Positions 1 through 8,070 are shown, counted from the first letter of the stretch. The stretch: 56,036 nt of DNA from Actinomycetota bacterium (GCA_005884005.1 VAWI01000021.1:1-56036); one strand, 5' to 3'. Numbers and translations are program-made. The notes: generated from the sequence alone by a model not told the origin.

Positions 1-387
1 CTAGGGGTCCGGAGTAGTGGCCGCCGCGCGGTGGATCGCCGCGACGATCTGGTCAAGCTCGCCGTCCTTGCTGAGACAATCGACGGCGCCGGCATCGCTG
101 AGCGCCTGGCGCTCGCGAAGGTTCGCCGATGCCGTCAGGCCGATCACCGCCGCGCCAGGGTACGCCGCCAGGACGGCCGCCGTGGCCTCGACGCCGTCCA
201 TTCCGGGAAGCCGGTAGTCCATCAGCACGACGTCGGGGCGCAGCTCGCGCGCGAGCTCGACCGCTTCCCCGCCATCCTCGGCCGCGCCGACGATCTCGAT
301 ATCGGACCGGAGACCCAGCACGAGCTCCAGACCTTCGCGGAAGACCCGGTTGTCCTCGACCAGGACGACGCGAATGGGCGGCTCCAC
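1..387 (-). CDS. Receiver-only response regulator (CheY-like)
   Basis: The 128-residue protein is a single phosphoacceptor receiver domain. It shows the acidic pair at residues 11-12 (VEDN), the phosphorylated aspartate at about D57 in VLMDYRLPGMDG, the switch threonine near T85 (GLTAS) and the conserved lysine near K107 (LSKDG). The stop codon lies at positions 1-3, so no DNA-binding output domain follows and it must act through protein contacts. It starts with GTG, 18 nt after the FakA-like gene, and is probably the last gene of that transcript. No histidine kinase is visible in the window. The domain call is secure; the pathway is unknown. Confidence 0.85.
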   Translation of the reverse strand: MEPPIRVVLVEDNRVFREGLELVLGLRSDIEIVGAAEDGGEAVELARELRPDVVLMDYRLPGMDGVEATAAVLAAYPGAAVIGLTASANLRERQALSDAGAVDCLSKDGELDQIVAAIHRAAATTPDP

Positions 388-405
388 CCGGTCGAATCTA
401 TCGAT

Positions 406-1986
406 CTACTCGGCCGAGACGAGCAGCGAGTAGTGCGGCTGGCCGCCTTCGTGAACCTCGATTTCGAGCTCGGGGTTCGCCCGCTCGACCTCCCCGAGTA
501 GCTGCGAGAGATCCGGTTCGTCCTCCCCCGTCAGCAGGGTCACGACCTCACGCGGCTCGGCCAGCAGGCGCTCCAGGATCGTCCTCGCAACGGGCTCGAA
601 CTCGGCGCCCCCCGTGACCGGCTCGTCGCCAAGAAGGCCGATGTACTGGCCCGCGCCGACGGCGCGCCCGTTCAGCTGGACACTCCGAGAGGCGGTCGTT
701 ACGGCGCCCGTCGCGACCCGCGCCGCTGCCTCGACCATCGCGGCCTCGTTCTCCTCACCCGAGCGCTCGGGGTTGAAGGCAACCAGCGCAGCAAGGCCCG
801 CCTGCATGGAAGTCGTGGGCACGACTCGCGTCGGCTTGGTCGCAAGGGAAGCGGCCTGCCCGGCGGCGAGCACGACGTTGTCGTTGTTCGGCAGCAGGAT
901 CGCCTCCGGCGCGTTGGTCTCGTCGACGGCCACTTGGAGCTCGGCCGCAGACGGGTTCATCATCTGCCCGCCTTCGACGATGCCCGTTGCGCCAAGGCTT
1001 TCGAACAGGCGCCGGTTGCCGTCGCCCGCGACCACGGCGACAACGCCCGCCGCGGCCGGTGGTGGATCGGGCACCGCCGCCAGCAGCCGGCGCTCGCGCG
1101 CCTGAGTCTGGCGGTGCATGTCTGCGATCTCGACGTTCTCGATCGCGCCAACGCGCGTACCGATCGCGAGCGCTGCGCCGGGATCGTCTGTATGGACATG
1201 CACCTTCAAGGCGTGCTCGTCTCCGACGACCAGCAGCGAGTCACCCAGCCGTTCGTACTCGCCCTCGAGCGCGTCCGGGTCGAGGTCTCCCTCGATCACG
1301 AAGGTCGTGCAGTAGCGGAAGCGCGAGAGCTCCTGATGCGCCGCCTCGACGGACGCAGGCTCCACGGGCGGCGCCTCGGGTAACGGCTGTCCGGCGACGA
1401 CCGACGCGATCCCGCGCAGGAGCTCGACGAGGCCCGCGGCCCCGGCATCGACAACACCTGCCTCGCGCAGCACGTCGAGCTGCTCCTCTGTGCGGGCCAC
1501 GGCTTCCTCGCCTCGGGTCACCAGGAGCTCGAACAGCTCAGCGACCGGGCGCGACTGGTCCGCCTCCGCGGCTTCCGCAAGCGTGCGGATCGCAGTCAGC
1601 ATGGTTCCCTCTACGGGCTTGCGCACCGCCCGGTAGGCCGCGTCCGAGCCGCCGCGCAGCGCCCGAGCCACGACGCCGCCGTCGAGGGTGTCTTCGGCCT
1701 CCAGCGACTCGGCAATCCCGCGGATGATCTGCGAGAGGATGACGCCGGAGTTTCCGCGTGCGCCCATCAGCGCGGCGCGCGTGGCCTCGCGCGCGATCGT
1801 CGGCCGGTCCTCGGCGGTCGAGGCCTCGAGCGCCTCGAGCACCGCCCGGCCGGTCAGCGCCAGGTTCGTGCCGGTGTCACCGTCCGGGACGGGATAGACG
1901 TTGAGATCGTCGATACGAGCCCGGCTTCGCTCCAGTGCGGCGATTGCGCCCCGGACGAAGTCGAGCAGTGCTTCTCGCTCAGTCAC
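406..1986 (-). CDS. DAK2-domain protein, FakA/YloV-like kinase subunit
   Basis: The protein has about 526 residues. The N-terminal DhaL-like kinase domain carries the nucleotide/Mg motif DGDTGTN at residues 35-41, followed by the FakA-type central and C-terminal regions. Relatives in Firmicutes (FakA, YloV) phosphorylate fatty acids bound to FakB/DegV proteins and feed acyl-phosphate to PlsX/PlsY; that role is inferred here from the family. The open frame extends upstream to 2043, but the GTG at 1986 has a GAGGGAG ribosome site 8 nt before it, while the upstream part is translated from a hairpin repeat. It follows the Asp23-family gene, the pairing also seen in Firmicutes. Confidence 0.85.
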   Translation of the reverse strand: MTEREALLDFVRGAIAALERSRARIDDLNVYPVPDGDTGTNLALTGRAVLEALEASTAEDRPTIAREATRAALMGARGNSGVILSQIIRGIAESLEAEDTLDGGVVARALRGGSDAAYRAVRKPVEGTMLTAIRTLAEAAEADQSRPVAELFELLVTRGEEAVARTEEQLDVLREAGVVDAGAAGLVELLRGIASVVAGQPLPEAPPVEPASVEAAHQELSRFRYCTTFVIEGDLDPDALEGEYERLGDSLLVVGDEHALKVHVHTDDPGAALAIGTRVGAIENVEIADMHRQTQARERRLLAAVPDPPPAAAGVVAVVAGDGNRRLFESLGATGIVEGGQMMNPSAAELQVAVDETNAPEAILLPNNDNVVLAAGQAASLATKPTRVVPTTSMQAGLAALVAFNPERSGEENEAAMVEAAARVATGAVTTASRSVQLNGRAVGAGQYIGLLGDEPVTGGAEFEPVARTILERLLAEPREVVTLLTGEDEPDLSQLLGEVERANPELEIEVHEGGQPHYSLLVSAE

Positions 1987-2140
1987 GCTGATTGCTCCCT
2001 CGCCTCCGGCTCCGTCGCCTGGGAGAAACCAGGTTTCCCCCACGAGCCCCCTTCTTTTTCTAGGTCCGCCTCGGCATGCGTGCCGAGGATTGCTCGAGGG
2101 GGAACCTCCCGGTTCCCCCTAACCCCCTCCCCCAGTCGAC
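1987..2140. repeat. Intergenic block of three hairpins, including two GGGGGAACC-type palindromes
   Basis: No gene is visible. Three stems occupy the gap: an imperfect GGGAGAAACC/GGTTTCCCCC stem at 2021-2041, a perfect 8-bp stem CCTCGGCA/TGCCGAGG at 2069-2088, and a perfect stem AGGGGGAACC/GGTTCCCCCT at 2097-2120. The first is followed by GAGCCCCCTTCTTTTTCTAG, which closely matches the flank of a similar palindrome at 37148-37190 inside the 5' end of der. On the minus strand the block lies between the Asp23-family gene and the FakA-like gene, so it could shape the leader of the latter. Confidence 0.7.
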
Positions 2141-2503
2141 TCATGCCGACTGGCGGACGTCCAGGATGTGGACATCCACCGCCGCCACGCGTAGGCCGGT
2201 CAGGCGTTCGACCTCGTACTGAACCTGGGAGCGGATCGTCGCGGCGACCTCGGCGAGGTTGAGGCCGTGCTCGACGACGACGTGGAGGTCGAGCGAGACC
2301 GAATCGCCCTCGCCCGAGACTGCGATCCCGGGCGTGCCGCGGCTGCGAGGCAGCAGGCGTCCGACCTTCGCCCGGGCGCCGCCGCCGATCTCGACAACGC
2401 CGTAGCAGCGCGCCGCCGTCTGGGAGACGATCTGTCCGATCGCGCCGGTCGAAATTGTGATCCGGCCGAGCGACGAGGAAAGCTGTGGCTCAGCCCGCTC
2501 CAT
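2141..2503 (-). CDS. Asp23/Gls24 family (DUF322) envelope stress protein
   Basis: The 120-residue protein matches the Asp23/Gls24 family: an N-terminal GRITISTGAIGQIV segment, then a small alpha/beta domain ending in VAAVDVHILDV. Family members are abundant membrane-associated or cytosolic proteins linked to envelope stress; the biochemical role is unclear. It lies 35 nt downstream of rpmB and upstream of the FakA-like gene, an order conserved in many Gram-positive genomes (there rpmB is often divergent, here it is colinear). The start is ATG at 2503. Length is normal for a short member without the extended C-terminus. Confidence 0.85.
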   Translation of the reverse strand: MERAEPQLSSSLGRITISTGAIGQIVSQTAARCYGVVEIGGGARAKVGRLLPRSRGTPGIAVSGEGDSVSLDLHVVVEHGLNLAEVAATIRSQVQYEVERLTGLRVAAVDVHILDVRQSA

Positions 2504-2538
2504 CGTCGTTTAGACGTGGGACGCGTTAGAAGAGGTTG

Positions 2539-2730
2539 CTATACGGCCTTTTGGACCTTGTTTCCTTTGAGACATCGCGCGCAGACGTAGGCGCGCGTCG
2601 CCTTGCCGTTCAGCAGCACCCGGACGCGCTGCAGGTTCGGGTTGAAGCGGCGCTTCGTGGCCACCATCGAGTGGCTCCGGTTGTTCCCGAAACCCGGCTT
2701 CTTTCCACAAACTGCGCAGACCTTGGCCAC
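2539..2730 (-). CDS. rpmB: 50S ribosomal protein L28
   Basis: The protein has 63 residues and opens [16 protein letters not shown], the L28 signature, with [10 protein letters not shown] in the middle. Two CxxC pairs (CAVC near residue 5 and CARC near residue 50) mark the zinc-binding C+ form of L28. Organisms that also carry C- paralogues use zinc availability to switch between them; no C- copy is visible here. It lies 15 nt after ribH on the same strand. Confidence 0.97.
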   Translation of the reverse strand: MAKVCAVCGKKPGFGNNRSHSMVATKRRFNPNLQRVRVLLNGKATRAYVCARCLKGNKVQKAV

Positions 2731-2745
2731 GGCGCGGCAGTGTAG

Positions 2746-3486
2746 CTAAGCCGTTGCGCTCGCTCGAAGCTGCGAGAAGAGATCGGCCATCTCGAGTGCC
2801 GTGCGGACCGCTTCGGCGCCCTTGCCGACTCGTTCGTCCGCCTGGTCGGCAGATTCGAGCGTCAGGACGCCGAAGGAGACCGGGATCCCGGTTTCCAGCG
2901 CCGCGAGCTGGAGGCCGCTCGCGGCCTCCCCGGCGACGTAGTCGAAATGCGGCGTCTCGCCGCGAATGACGCAACCGAGCGCAACGATGCAGGCGAACCG
3001 CCGAGTCTTCGCGAGCGCCATCGCACCGAGCGGCAGCTCGAACGCCCCGGGAACCTGGACGACGGTGACCGCCTGGCGGGCAACGCCTGCGAGCTCGAGC
3101 TCATCGAGCGCGCTCTCGAGCAGCCGGCTCGTCACCTCGCCGTTGAAGCGGCTGACCACGATGCCCACGGCGCGGCGGGCACCGTCCGAAGAGCCGGTCA
3201 GGACGCCGTAGCCATCGGGGACGGAGAGCTCACCCGGGGCGTGCCCGGGAGCGCGTAGGCGTGGCAGCTCGTCCTCCTCGGCGGGCGCCTCCTCAGGAAC
3301 AGGCGTATCGCCGTCGCGCCGCTCCTCGGCCCCCTCGTCATCGAGTTGCTCCTCGGGCGGAGCCGGCTCGGACTCCGCTTCCGCGAGATCTTCCTCGCGT
3401 GACGAGGCATCTGCCTCGTCCTCGCCGTGCTCCTTCTCTTCCGTTGTCGAGATCCGGTCCTCGCCGGGCCAGCGCTCCTCGGTCAC
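2746..3486 (-). CDS. ribH: 6,7-dimethyl-8-ribityllumazine synthase with long acidic N-terminal extension
   Basis: Residues from about 95 to the end form a normal lumazine synthase, with IVVSRFN near its start, VPGAFELPLGA in the middle and GCVIRGETPHFDYV with the catalytic histidine region. It condenses ribulose-derived dihydroxybutanone phosphate with the ribitylamino-pyrimidine made via RibBA/RibD. The frame is open for a further 90 or so residues upstream, very rich in Glu, Asp, Pro and Ala, giving 246 residues against the usual 150-160. The only usable start is GTG at 3486, which overlaps the ribBA stop as GTGA and has GGAG 8 nt before it. I saw no ATG, GTG or TTG in frame between it and the core. 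The core call is certain; the extension is unusual. Confidence 0.93.
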   Translation of the reverse strand: MTEERWPGEDRISTTEEKEHGEDEADASSREEDLAEAESEPAPPEEQLDDEGAEERRDGDTPVPEEAPAEEDELPRLRAPGHAPGELSVPDGYGVLTGSSDGARRAVGIVVSRFNGEVTSRLLESALDELELAGVARQAVTVVQVPGAFELPLGAMALAKTRRFACIVALGCVIRGETPHFDYVAGEAASGLQLAALETGIPVSFGVLTLESADQADERVGKGAEAVRTALEMADLFSQLRASATA

Positions 3487-4742
3487 TCTTCTCGCTCCAG
3501 CTCGTCGAAGCGGAGATCCTGGTGGTGCAGCTTGTGCGCAAGCTTGTCCCGCTTCGCGGCGAGGTAGCGGCGGTTCTCGGCGTTGGGCGGCACCTCGATC
3601 GGCACCTGCTCTACGACTGTGAGGCCGTAGCCCTCGAGCCCGCTGATCTTCTTCGGATTGTTCGTGAGGATCCGGATCGTGGTCAGCCCGAGGTCGGCGA
3701 GGATCTGGTTGCCGATGCCCCAGTCCCTCGCGTCCGCCGGGAAGCCGAGCTCGAGGTTTGCCTCGACGGTGTCGAGTCCGTTCTCCTGAAGCTCGTACGC
3801 CTTCAGCTTGTTGAGCAGCCCGATTCCGCGGCCCTCCTGGGCCATGTAGAGCAGAACGCCGCGATCCTCGCGCCCGAGCTGCAGCAGCGCCTGCTCGAGC
3901 TGCTCGCCACAGTCGCAGCGGAGCGAGTGGAAGACGTCGCCCGTCAAGCACTCGGAGTGGACACGGACGAGCACGTCCTGGGCTCCGTCCACGTCGCCCT
4001 TTACGAGCGCGACGTGGTGCCTGCCCGTCAGCGTCTCGCGGAAGGCGACGGCGGTGAACTCGCCGTACCCAGTCGGCAGCCGGACGGCCGTCGTCCGCTC
4101 GACCAGCTTCTCGTGCCGGCGGCGATACTCGATCAGGTCGGCAACCGTGATCAGGCTCAGGCCGTGCCGCTCGCAGTACGGGATCAGATCGTCGACGCGG
4201 GCCATCGTCCCGTCCTCGTTCATGATCTCGCAGACGACGCCGGCAGGGATCAGACCGGCGAGGCGGGCGAGGTCGACGGACGCCTCGGTCTGGCCGCCGC
4301 GCTGGAGAACGCCGCCGTCCCGGGCACGGAGCGGGAAGATGTGCCCCGGCCGGACGAGGTCGTCAGCGCCCTTGCTGCGATCGATCGCGATCTGGATGGT
4401 GCGGGACCGGTCATGCGCGGAGATGCCCGTGGCGATCCCCTCGCGGGCCTCGATCGAGACGGTGAAGGCGGTCCCGAACGGCGTCTCGTTGCGCTCGGTC
4501 ATCGGCTGCAGACCGAGTTCGTCGCAGCGCTCCTCGGTCAGGCAGAGGCAGATCAGCCCGCGGCCGTGCGTTGCCATGAAGTTGATCGCCTCGGGCGTCG
4601 CGAACTGAGCCGCGATCGTCAAGTCGCCTTCGTTCTCGCGATCGGCAGCGTCGACCACGACCACGAACTTGCCCTGGCGGATGTCCTCGATCGCCTGCTC
4701 GACGGTCGCGAAAGGCGTCTGTTTCTCGAGCTTGGTTGCCAT
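3483..4742 (-). CDS. ribBA: Bifunctional 3,4-dihydroxy-2-butanone-4-phosphate synthase / GTP cyclohydrolase II
   Basis: The 419-residue protein joins both entry reactions of riboflavin synthesis. Residues 1-205 are the DHBP synthase, with the acidic RENEGD loop at 35-40 and [11 protein letters not shown] at 59-69. Residues 220-419 are GTP cyclohydrolase II with zinc ligands C265, C276 and C278 in [18 protein letters not shown], and QEGRGIGL downstream. Length is normal for the fusion. It is preceded by the DUF3237-like gene and ribE and followed by ribH with a 4-nt overlap. No FMN riboswitch sequence was seen before it. Confidence 0.97.
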   Translation of the reverse strand: MATKLEKQTPFATVEQAIEDIRQGKFVVVVDAADRENEGDLTIAAQFATPEAINFMATHGRGLICLCLTEERCDELGLQPMTERNETPFGTAFTVSIEAREGIATGISAHDRSRTIQIAIDRSKGADDLVRPGHIFPLRARDGGVLQRGGQTEASVDLARLAGLIPAGVVCEIMNEDGTMARVDDLIPYCERHGLSLITVADLIEYRRRHEKLVERTTAVRLPTGYGEFTAVAFRETLTGRHHVALVKGDVDGAQDVLVRVHSECLTGDVFHSLRCDCGEQLEQALLQLGREDRGVLLYMAQEGRGIGLLNKLKAYELQENGLDTVEANLELGFPADARDWGIGNQILADLGLTTIRILTNNPKKISGLEGYGLTVVEQVPIEVPPNAENRRYLAAKRDKLAHKLHHQDLRFDELEREE

Positions 4743-4760
4743 CCGCTGGATCGTACCGCC

Positions 4761-4823
4761 GGACTGTCCCTCGGTCGGCGCGGAGACGCATCAGGGCCGC
4801 GCCCTAGACCGGGGACTGTCCCT
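4761..4823. repeat. Two GGGACTGTCCC half-elements upstream of ribBA
   Basis: GGACTGTCCCT occurs at 4761-4771 and GGGGACTGTCCCT at 4811-4823. They belong to the palindromic family seen in full form at 12671-12698, 24043-24131 and 48830-48859. The second copy runs into the stop codon of the DUF3237-like gene; the same TGTCCCTACAGCGG string recurs next to the 12.7 kb copy. Confidence 0.6.
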
Positions 4824-5241
4824 ACAGCGGGACCGACCTAGCCAGCGGCTCGAAGACGAGCTCCGCGATCTCGAGCTTGATCGTTCGGTCGCGCGCCTCG
4901 CCCGTCAGGACCGCCACAGCGTCGTTCAGATGTGCGTAGCGCGCGTCGCCGGTCGAGTGGAATGCGGTGCCTACGACTTCGCGTCCGTAGTCTCGTGCGC
5001 GGCCGTAGCCGCGGTAGTCGAACGCGATCCGCGCCCCGTCCTCGGTCTCGATCACGCCCTGGAAATTGGGCAGATAGACGTCGTCGAAGCGAAGCCGAGG
5101 GTGATTCAGGCCGCGAAAACGGCCGGTCAGAGCGCCCTCGCAGCGACCTTCGGCCAGGAAGATGCCGCCGACGTCAGGGCCGTCGATCTCGTAGTGCTCC
5201 GGATAGGAGAACTCGACGCGGTAAAGCGGGGAGAGCCTCAC
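4822..5241 (-). CDS. DUF3237-like protein inside the riboflavin operon
   Basis: The deduced 139-residue protein begins with GTG at 5241, overlapping the ribE stop as GTGA, so translation is probably coupled. It has alternating hydrophobic strands and phrases such as GGIFLAEGRCEG, PNFQGVIETEDGARI and FDYRGYGRA, which resemble the DUF3237 beta-barrel family; this match is from memory of the family, not a search. The function is unknown. Its last codons and stop lie in a GGGACTGTCCC repeat, so its C-terminus may have been reshaped by that repeat. Its place between ribE and ribBA does not by itself prove a role in flavin synthesis. Confidence 0.65.
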   Translation of the reverse strand: MRLSPLYRVEFSYPEHYEIDGPDVGGIFLAEGRCEGALTGRFRGLNHPRLRFDDVYLPNFQGVIETEDGARIAFDYRGYGRARDYGREVVGTAFHSTGDARYAHLNDAVAVLTGEARDRTIKLEIAELVFEPLARSVPL

Positions 5242-5792
5242 CGGGCGGCGAGTCGTTCGACGTACTTGGCGAGGACGTCGACCTCCAGGTTGACGCCGTC
5301 GCCAGGGTCGAGCGAGCCGAGCGTCGTCGCGTCGAGCGTGTGCCGAACCAGGGCCACCTCGAAGGCGTCCTCGGTGAGAGCCGTGATTGTCAGCGAGACG
5401 CCGTCGACCGTGATCGAGCCTTTCTCGACGGCGTAGCGAAGAATCTCGGACGGTGCCTCGATCGTGACCCGACGACTGTCGCCCTCGGGCTCGACCGTCC
5501 GCACCCGCCCGACGCCGTCGACGTGGCCCTGCACGTAGTGGCCCCCCAGCGGATCGCCGGCACGAAGCGCGGTCTCGAGATTGACCTCGGTCCCGAAAGG
5601 CTTCGCACGTTGCAGCGTCTCCGGCATGACGTCGAACTCGAGCGAGCCGTTCGCGCGCTCGGCCACGGTCAGACAGACCCCGTCGACGGCGACCGAGTCG
5701 CCGACTGCCGGGTCGAGCGAGCTCTCGACCACGAGCCGACCGTCGTCGAATGACGAAACCTTCGCCCGCTCCCGAACGATGCCGGTGAACAT
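5238..5792 (-). CDS. ribE: Riboflavin synthase alpha chain
   Basis: The 184-residue protein starts MFTGIVRERAKV, the hallmark of riboflavin synthase, and contains two lumazine-binding repeats marked by VAVDGVCLTV and ITVDGVSLTI. GGHYVQGHVDGVG lies at the start of the second repeat. It dismutates two 6,7-dimethyl-8-ribityllumazine molecules to riboflavin and a pyrimidine. It follows the small unknown gene by about 230 nt and overlaps the DUF3237-like gene by 4 nt. Confidence 0.95.
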   Translation of the reverse strand: MFTGIVRERAKVSSFDDGRLVVESSLDPAVGDSVAVDGVCLTVAERANGSLEFDVMPETLQRAKPFGTEVNLETALRAGDPLGGHYVQGHVDGVGRVRTVEPEGDSRRVTIEAPSEILRYAVEKGSITVDGVSLTITALTEDAFEVALVRHTLDATTLGSLDPGDGVNLEVDVLAKYVERLAAR

Positions 5793-6024
5793 GCGGAAAG
5801 CCTACGCAGGGTCGCGCGGCCGAGTCCGGCCAAACGGCGCAGAATTGGCACGGGAACGCACCAGACGCGTGCGCTTTCCCGCGATAGGCTCGCCGTGGGT
5901 GGCGGGTGGACCAAGCCACCACCCGGGTGGGGATGCGCGCGCGCGTGATCCTCTTAGCGGCGTCTTTAGCGGCGCGGGGTCTTCTCGGCGTGGCCAGGCG
6001 TGGACAGTTGCAGCCGCCGGGAAC
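5793..6024. other. Non-coding gap upstream of ribE
   Basis: I see no gene in these 232 bases. The stretch around 5897-5934 is rich in GGTGG/CCACC and can form GGTGGC/GCCACC stems, and TTAGCGGCG occurs twice in tandem near 5955-5974. It is large enough to hold a promoter for ribE, but no clear -35/-10 pair stands out and the FMN riboswitch core was not found. Confidence 0.5.
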
Positions 6025-6273
6025 TCAGTCGCCGACGGCAACAACCTCGAGCGATTCGCGGGCAACCATCTCGAGGGCCGCGCGATCGGTGCCGACGTCG
6101 AGCTCGTTCTGCAGTTCGAGCACGGCCTTCGCCTGGCTCGGCGTCAGCTCCACCAGGTCGACGGCTTTGAGCTCGGCGCGGAGCTCGTCGTCCGAGCTGT
6201 GATGGGCCAGCCAGCGCGAGACCGCGTTCACAATCCGGTCGCCCAAGCGAATGGTCTCAGGGCTCGTTGACAT
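6025..6273 (-). CDS. Small hypothetical protein between ribD and ribE
   Basis: The 82-residue ORF begins at ATG 6273 and overlaps the end of ribD by 17 nt, which argues that it is translated with the operon. It is mostly helical, opens MSTSPETIRLGDRIVNAV and contains a leucine/glutamate-rich stretch (TPSQAKAVLELQNELDVG). There are no cysteines, no signal peptide and no known motif. I do not recognise it. Confidence 0.55.
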   Translation of the reverse strand: MSTSPETIRLGDRIVNAVSRWLAHHSSDDELRAELKAVDLVELTPSQAKAVLELQNELDVGTDRAALEMVARESLEVVAVGD

Positions 6274-7207
6274 AGGCCGTCAGGAGCACGTCCTCTCCGA
6301 CCCTGCGCGTTTCAAAACGGTGCAACTGGACGGGCTCGCCCAGCTCCGCGAGCAGCGTCGGCCCCGAGCCCGCGAGCTTGGGCGTCACGAAGACGAGCAT
6401 CTTGTCGATCAGGCCCGCCCGCATAAACGACGTCGCCAGCGTTGGGCCGCCCTCGAGCAGCAGCGACTGCACTCCCTCCTCGGCCAGACGCTCGAGCTCC
6501 TGGTCGATCGGGCCGGAGCGCAGCTCGAGATCGACTCCTGTCGGCAACGGTCCCTCGCCGAAGGCCAGTCGCCGCGGCTGCCGCGTCGCGCCGACGTCGC
6601 GGGCGGTCAGCGCCGGCCGGTCCGCCCGCGCGGTTCCCATGCCGACCGCGACCGCATCCGACGCGGCGCGCAGCTCGTGAACGAGACGCCTGCTCTCCTC
6701 GCCCGAGATCCAGCGCGATCCGGGCAGCGTCAACCGGCCGTCGAGCGTCTCCGCTGCCTTGTAGGTGACGAAGGGCCTGCGCTTCATCACCCACGTCAGC
6801 CAGGCCTCGATCTGTTGCCGAGCCCGAAAGCCGAGCTCACCTTCGGCGACCTCCGTCTTGACGCCGGCGTCCCGAAGCTGCTCCAGGCCGCCCGCGGCCT
6901 TTGGATTCGGGTCCCGCGTCCCGATGACGACCTTCTCGACACCGGCGTCGATCACCGCCTGTGCACAGGGCGGCGTCGAGCCCCAGCTCGCGCATGGCTC
7001 GAGCGTGACATAGAGCGTGGCGCCGCGAGCGTGATCGCCGGCGGCCGCGAGCGCGTTTACCTCGGCATGAGGCTCGCCCTTCCGCTCGTGCCAGCCCTCG
7101 CCGACGACCTCACCGTCTTGCACGAGCACCGCCCCGACGACCGGGTTCGGCTGGGTCGTCCCGCGCCCGCGCTCGGCGAGCTCGAGCGCCCGCTCGAGGA
7201 AGCTCAC
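6257..7207 (-). CDS. ribD: Bifunctional riboflavin deaminase-reductase RibD
   Basis: The protein has about 316 residues. The N-terminal deaminase domain shows TQPNPVVGAVLV, the zinc/catalytic HAE in GEPHAEVNAL, and the zinc cysteines in PCASWGSTPPC. The C-terminal reductase domain starts near RPFVTYKAAETLDGRL and ends with LLEGGPTLATSF and downstream strands. It performs the second and third steps of the pyrimidine branch. I chose GTG 7207 because the deaminase fold starts there (VSFLERALELA); further upstream is the repeat element. The sequence AAAGGGG, 8 nt before this GTG, is the best ribosome site and lies in the terminal stem of that repeat. Confidence 0.94.
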   Translation of the reverse strand: MSFLERALELAERGRGTTQPNPVVGAVLVQDGEVVGEGWHERKGEPHAEVNALAAAGDHARGATLYVTLEPCASWGSTPPCAQAVIDAGVEKVVIGTRDPNPKAAGGLEQLRDAGVKTEVAEGELGFRARQQIEAWLTWVMKRRPFVTYKAAETLDGRLTLPGSRWISGEESRRLVHELRAASDAVAVGMGTARADRPALTARDVGATRQPRRLAFGEGPLPTGVDLELRSGPIDQELERLAEEGVQSLLLEGGPTLATSFMRAGLIDKMLVFVTPKLAGSGPTLLAELGEPVQLHRFETRRVGEDVLLTAYVNEP

Positions 7208-7211
7208 CTTA

Positions 7212-7383
7212 AGAGCCCCTTTCACAATGACGCACTGTGCCGCCGGGCCGCGCTGGACGGCCACCGGCTCCGCCCTGGTATCGCAGTCGCGCCCGTATCT
7301 ACTCGATACGAACACTCCCCGCGTCCTTGCCAGGAACCGACCATCGCACCCCGGCGACGAGGCCCCATCATGAAAGGGGCTCT
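7212..7383 (-). ncRNA. Candidate structured RNA / dispersed repeat, copy 1
   Basis: The ends pair over 18 bp (7212-7229 with 7366-7383, AGAGCCCC at the tip). An internal hairpin joins 7292-7299 to 7305-7312. A core ACTCCCCGCGTCCTTGCCAG and CGACCATCGCACC is shared with copy 2 and, in reverse, with copy 3. Four positions in the stems are C/A mismatches on the plus strand and become G-U pairs on the minus strand, so minus is the likely sense. It fills the rpe-ribD gap: the rpe stop (7368-7370) is inside one arm and the ribD ribosome site is in the other. It could be an RNA gene, a regulatory leader or a miniature mobile element. Confidence 0.55.
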
Positions 7384-8060
7384 AGCGCCTCGACGAGCCC
7401 GCCGTAGCCGGCAGCGGGATCGCCCTCGCCGAAGACCGCGGTCGCCGCAACCAAAAGGTTCGCGCCCGCCTCGCGCGCCTCGCGGACGTTGTCGTGATTG
7501 ACACCACCATCGACCTGCAGCTGGATCGCCTCAGGTAGCAGCCCGCGCAGCCGGCGAAGACGGTCGAATGCCTCGGGCATGAAATTCTGGCCCGAGTACC
7601 CCGGCTCGATGCTCATACAGAGAACAAGATCGACCCCCGCCGTGATCGCCGCTTCAGCCACGTCCTCGACCGGCGTCTTCGGTTTCAGCGCGACGCCGAC
7701 CCCCAAGCCGTGCTCGCGTGCAGCAGCGGTGATCGCGCCCAGGTCCTCGATCGCCTCGTAATGGAAGGTGACGCTGTCGGCGCCGGCCTCCCGAAAGGCG
7801 CCGAAGTATCGCTCCGGCGACTCGACCATCAAGTGGACGTCGACACGGCCGCCCCCGTCGTGAATCAGGCCGCCGATCGACTGAAGCACAACCGGCCCGA
7901 TAATGATCGGCTCCACGAAGTGTCCGTCGCCGACGTCGTAGTGGAAGACGCGCGCGCCGGCGTCGAGTAGTTGCTCGATCTGCTCGCCGAGCTTTGCGAA
8001 GTCCGCCGCATAGAGCGAGGGCTCGACCTCGACCGCGCGAATCCACTCGCCCCAAACCAT
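7368..8060 (-). CDS. rpe: Ribulose-phosphate 3-epimerase
   Basis: The 230-residue protein is a TIM barrel with the epimerase signatures VEPSLYAADFAKLG, the metal-binding HYDVGDGHFV, VDVHLMVESPERY and MSIEPGYSGQNF, and VDGGVNHDN near the end. It interconverts ribulose-5-phosphate and xylulose-5-phosphate; ribulose-5-phosphate is also the substrate of RibBA downstream. The final four residues (EPLS) and the stop codon are encoded by the terminal arm of the repeat at 7212-7383, so the natural C-terminus has been altered by that element. It starts ATG 10 nt after rsmB. Confidence 0.94.
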   Translation of the reverse strand: MVWGEWIRAVEVEPSLYAADFAKLGEQIEQLLDAGARVFHYDVGDGHFVEPIIIGPVVLQSIGGLIHDGGGRVDVHLMVESPERYFGAFREAGADSVTFHYEAIEDLGAITAAAREHGLGVGVALKPKTPVEDVAEAAITAGVDLVLCMSIEPGYSGQNFMPEAFDRLRRLRGLLPEAIQLQVDGGVNHDNVREAREAGANLLVAATAVFGEGDPAAGYGGLVEALEPLS

Positions 8061-8070
8061 GCCGGGGAGT

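Noticed and set aside
3261-4841. 526-codon plus-strand open frame opposite ribBA
   Set aside because: It is antisense to ribBA and ribH, has no recognisable domain and is typical of GC-rich shadow frames.
2746-7383. FMN riboswitch before ribD, ribE or ribBA
   Set aside because: The conserved FMN-aptamer strings (AGGATCTTCGGGGC and similar) were not found in any of the gaps.
7212-7383. Reading the repeat purely as a MITE
   Set aside because: Terminal inverted repeats are present, but no clear target-site duplication flanks the copies. Copy 3 keeps pairing with different sequence, which fits RNA selection better. A mobile origin is not excluded.
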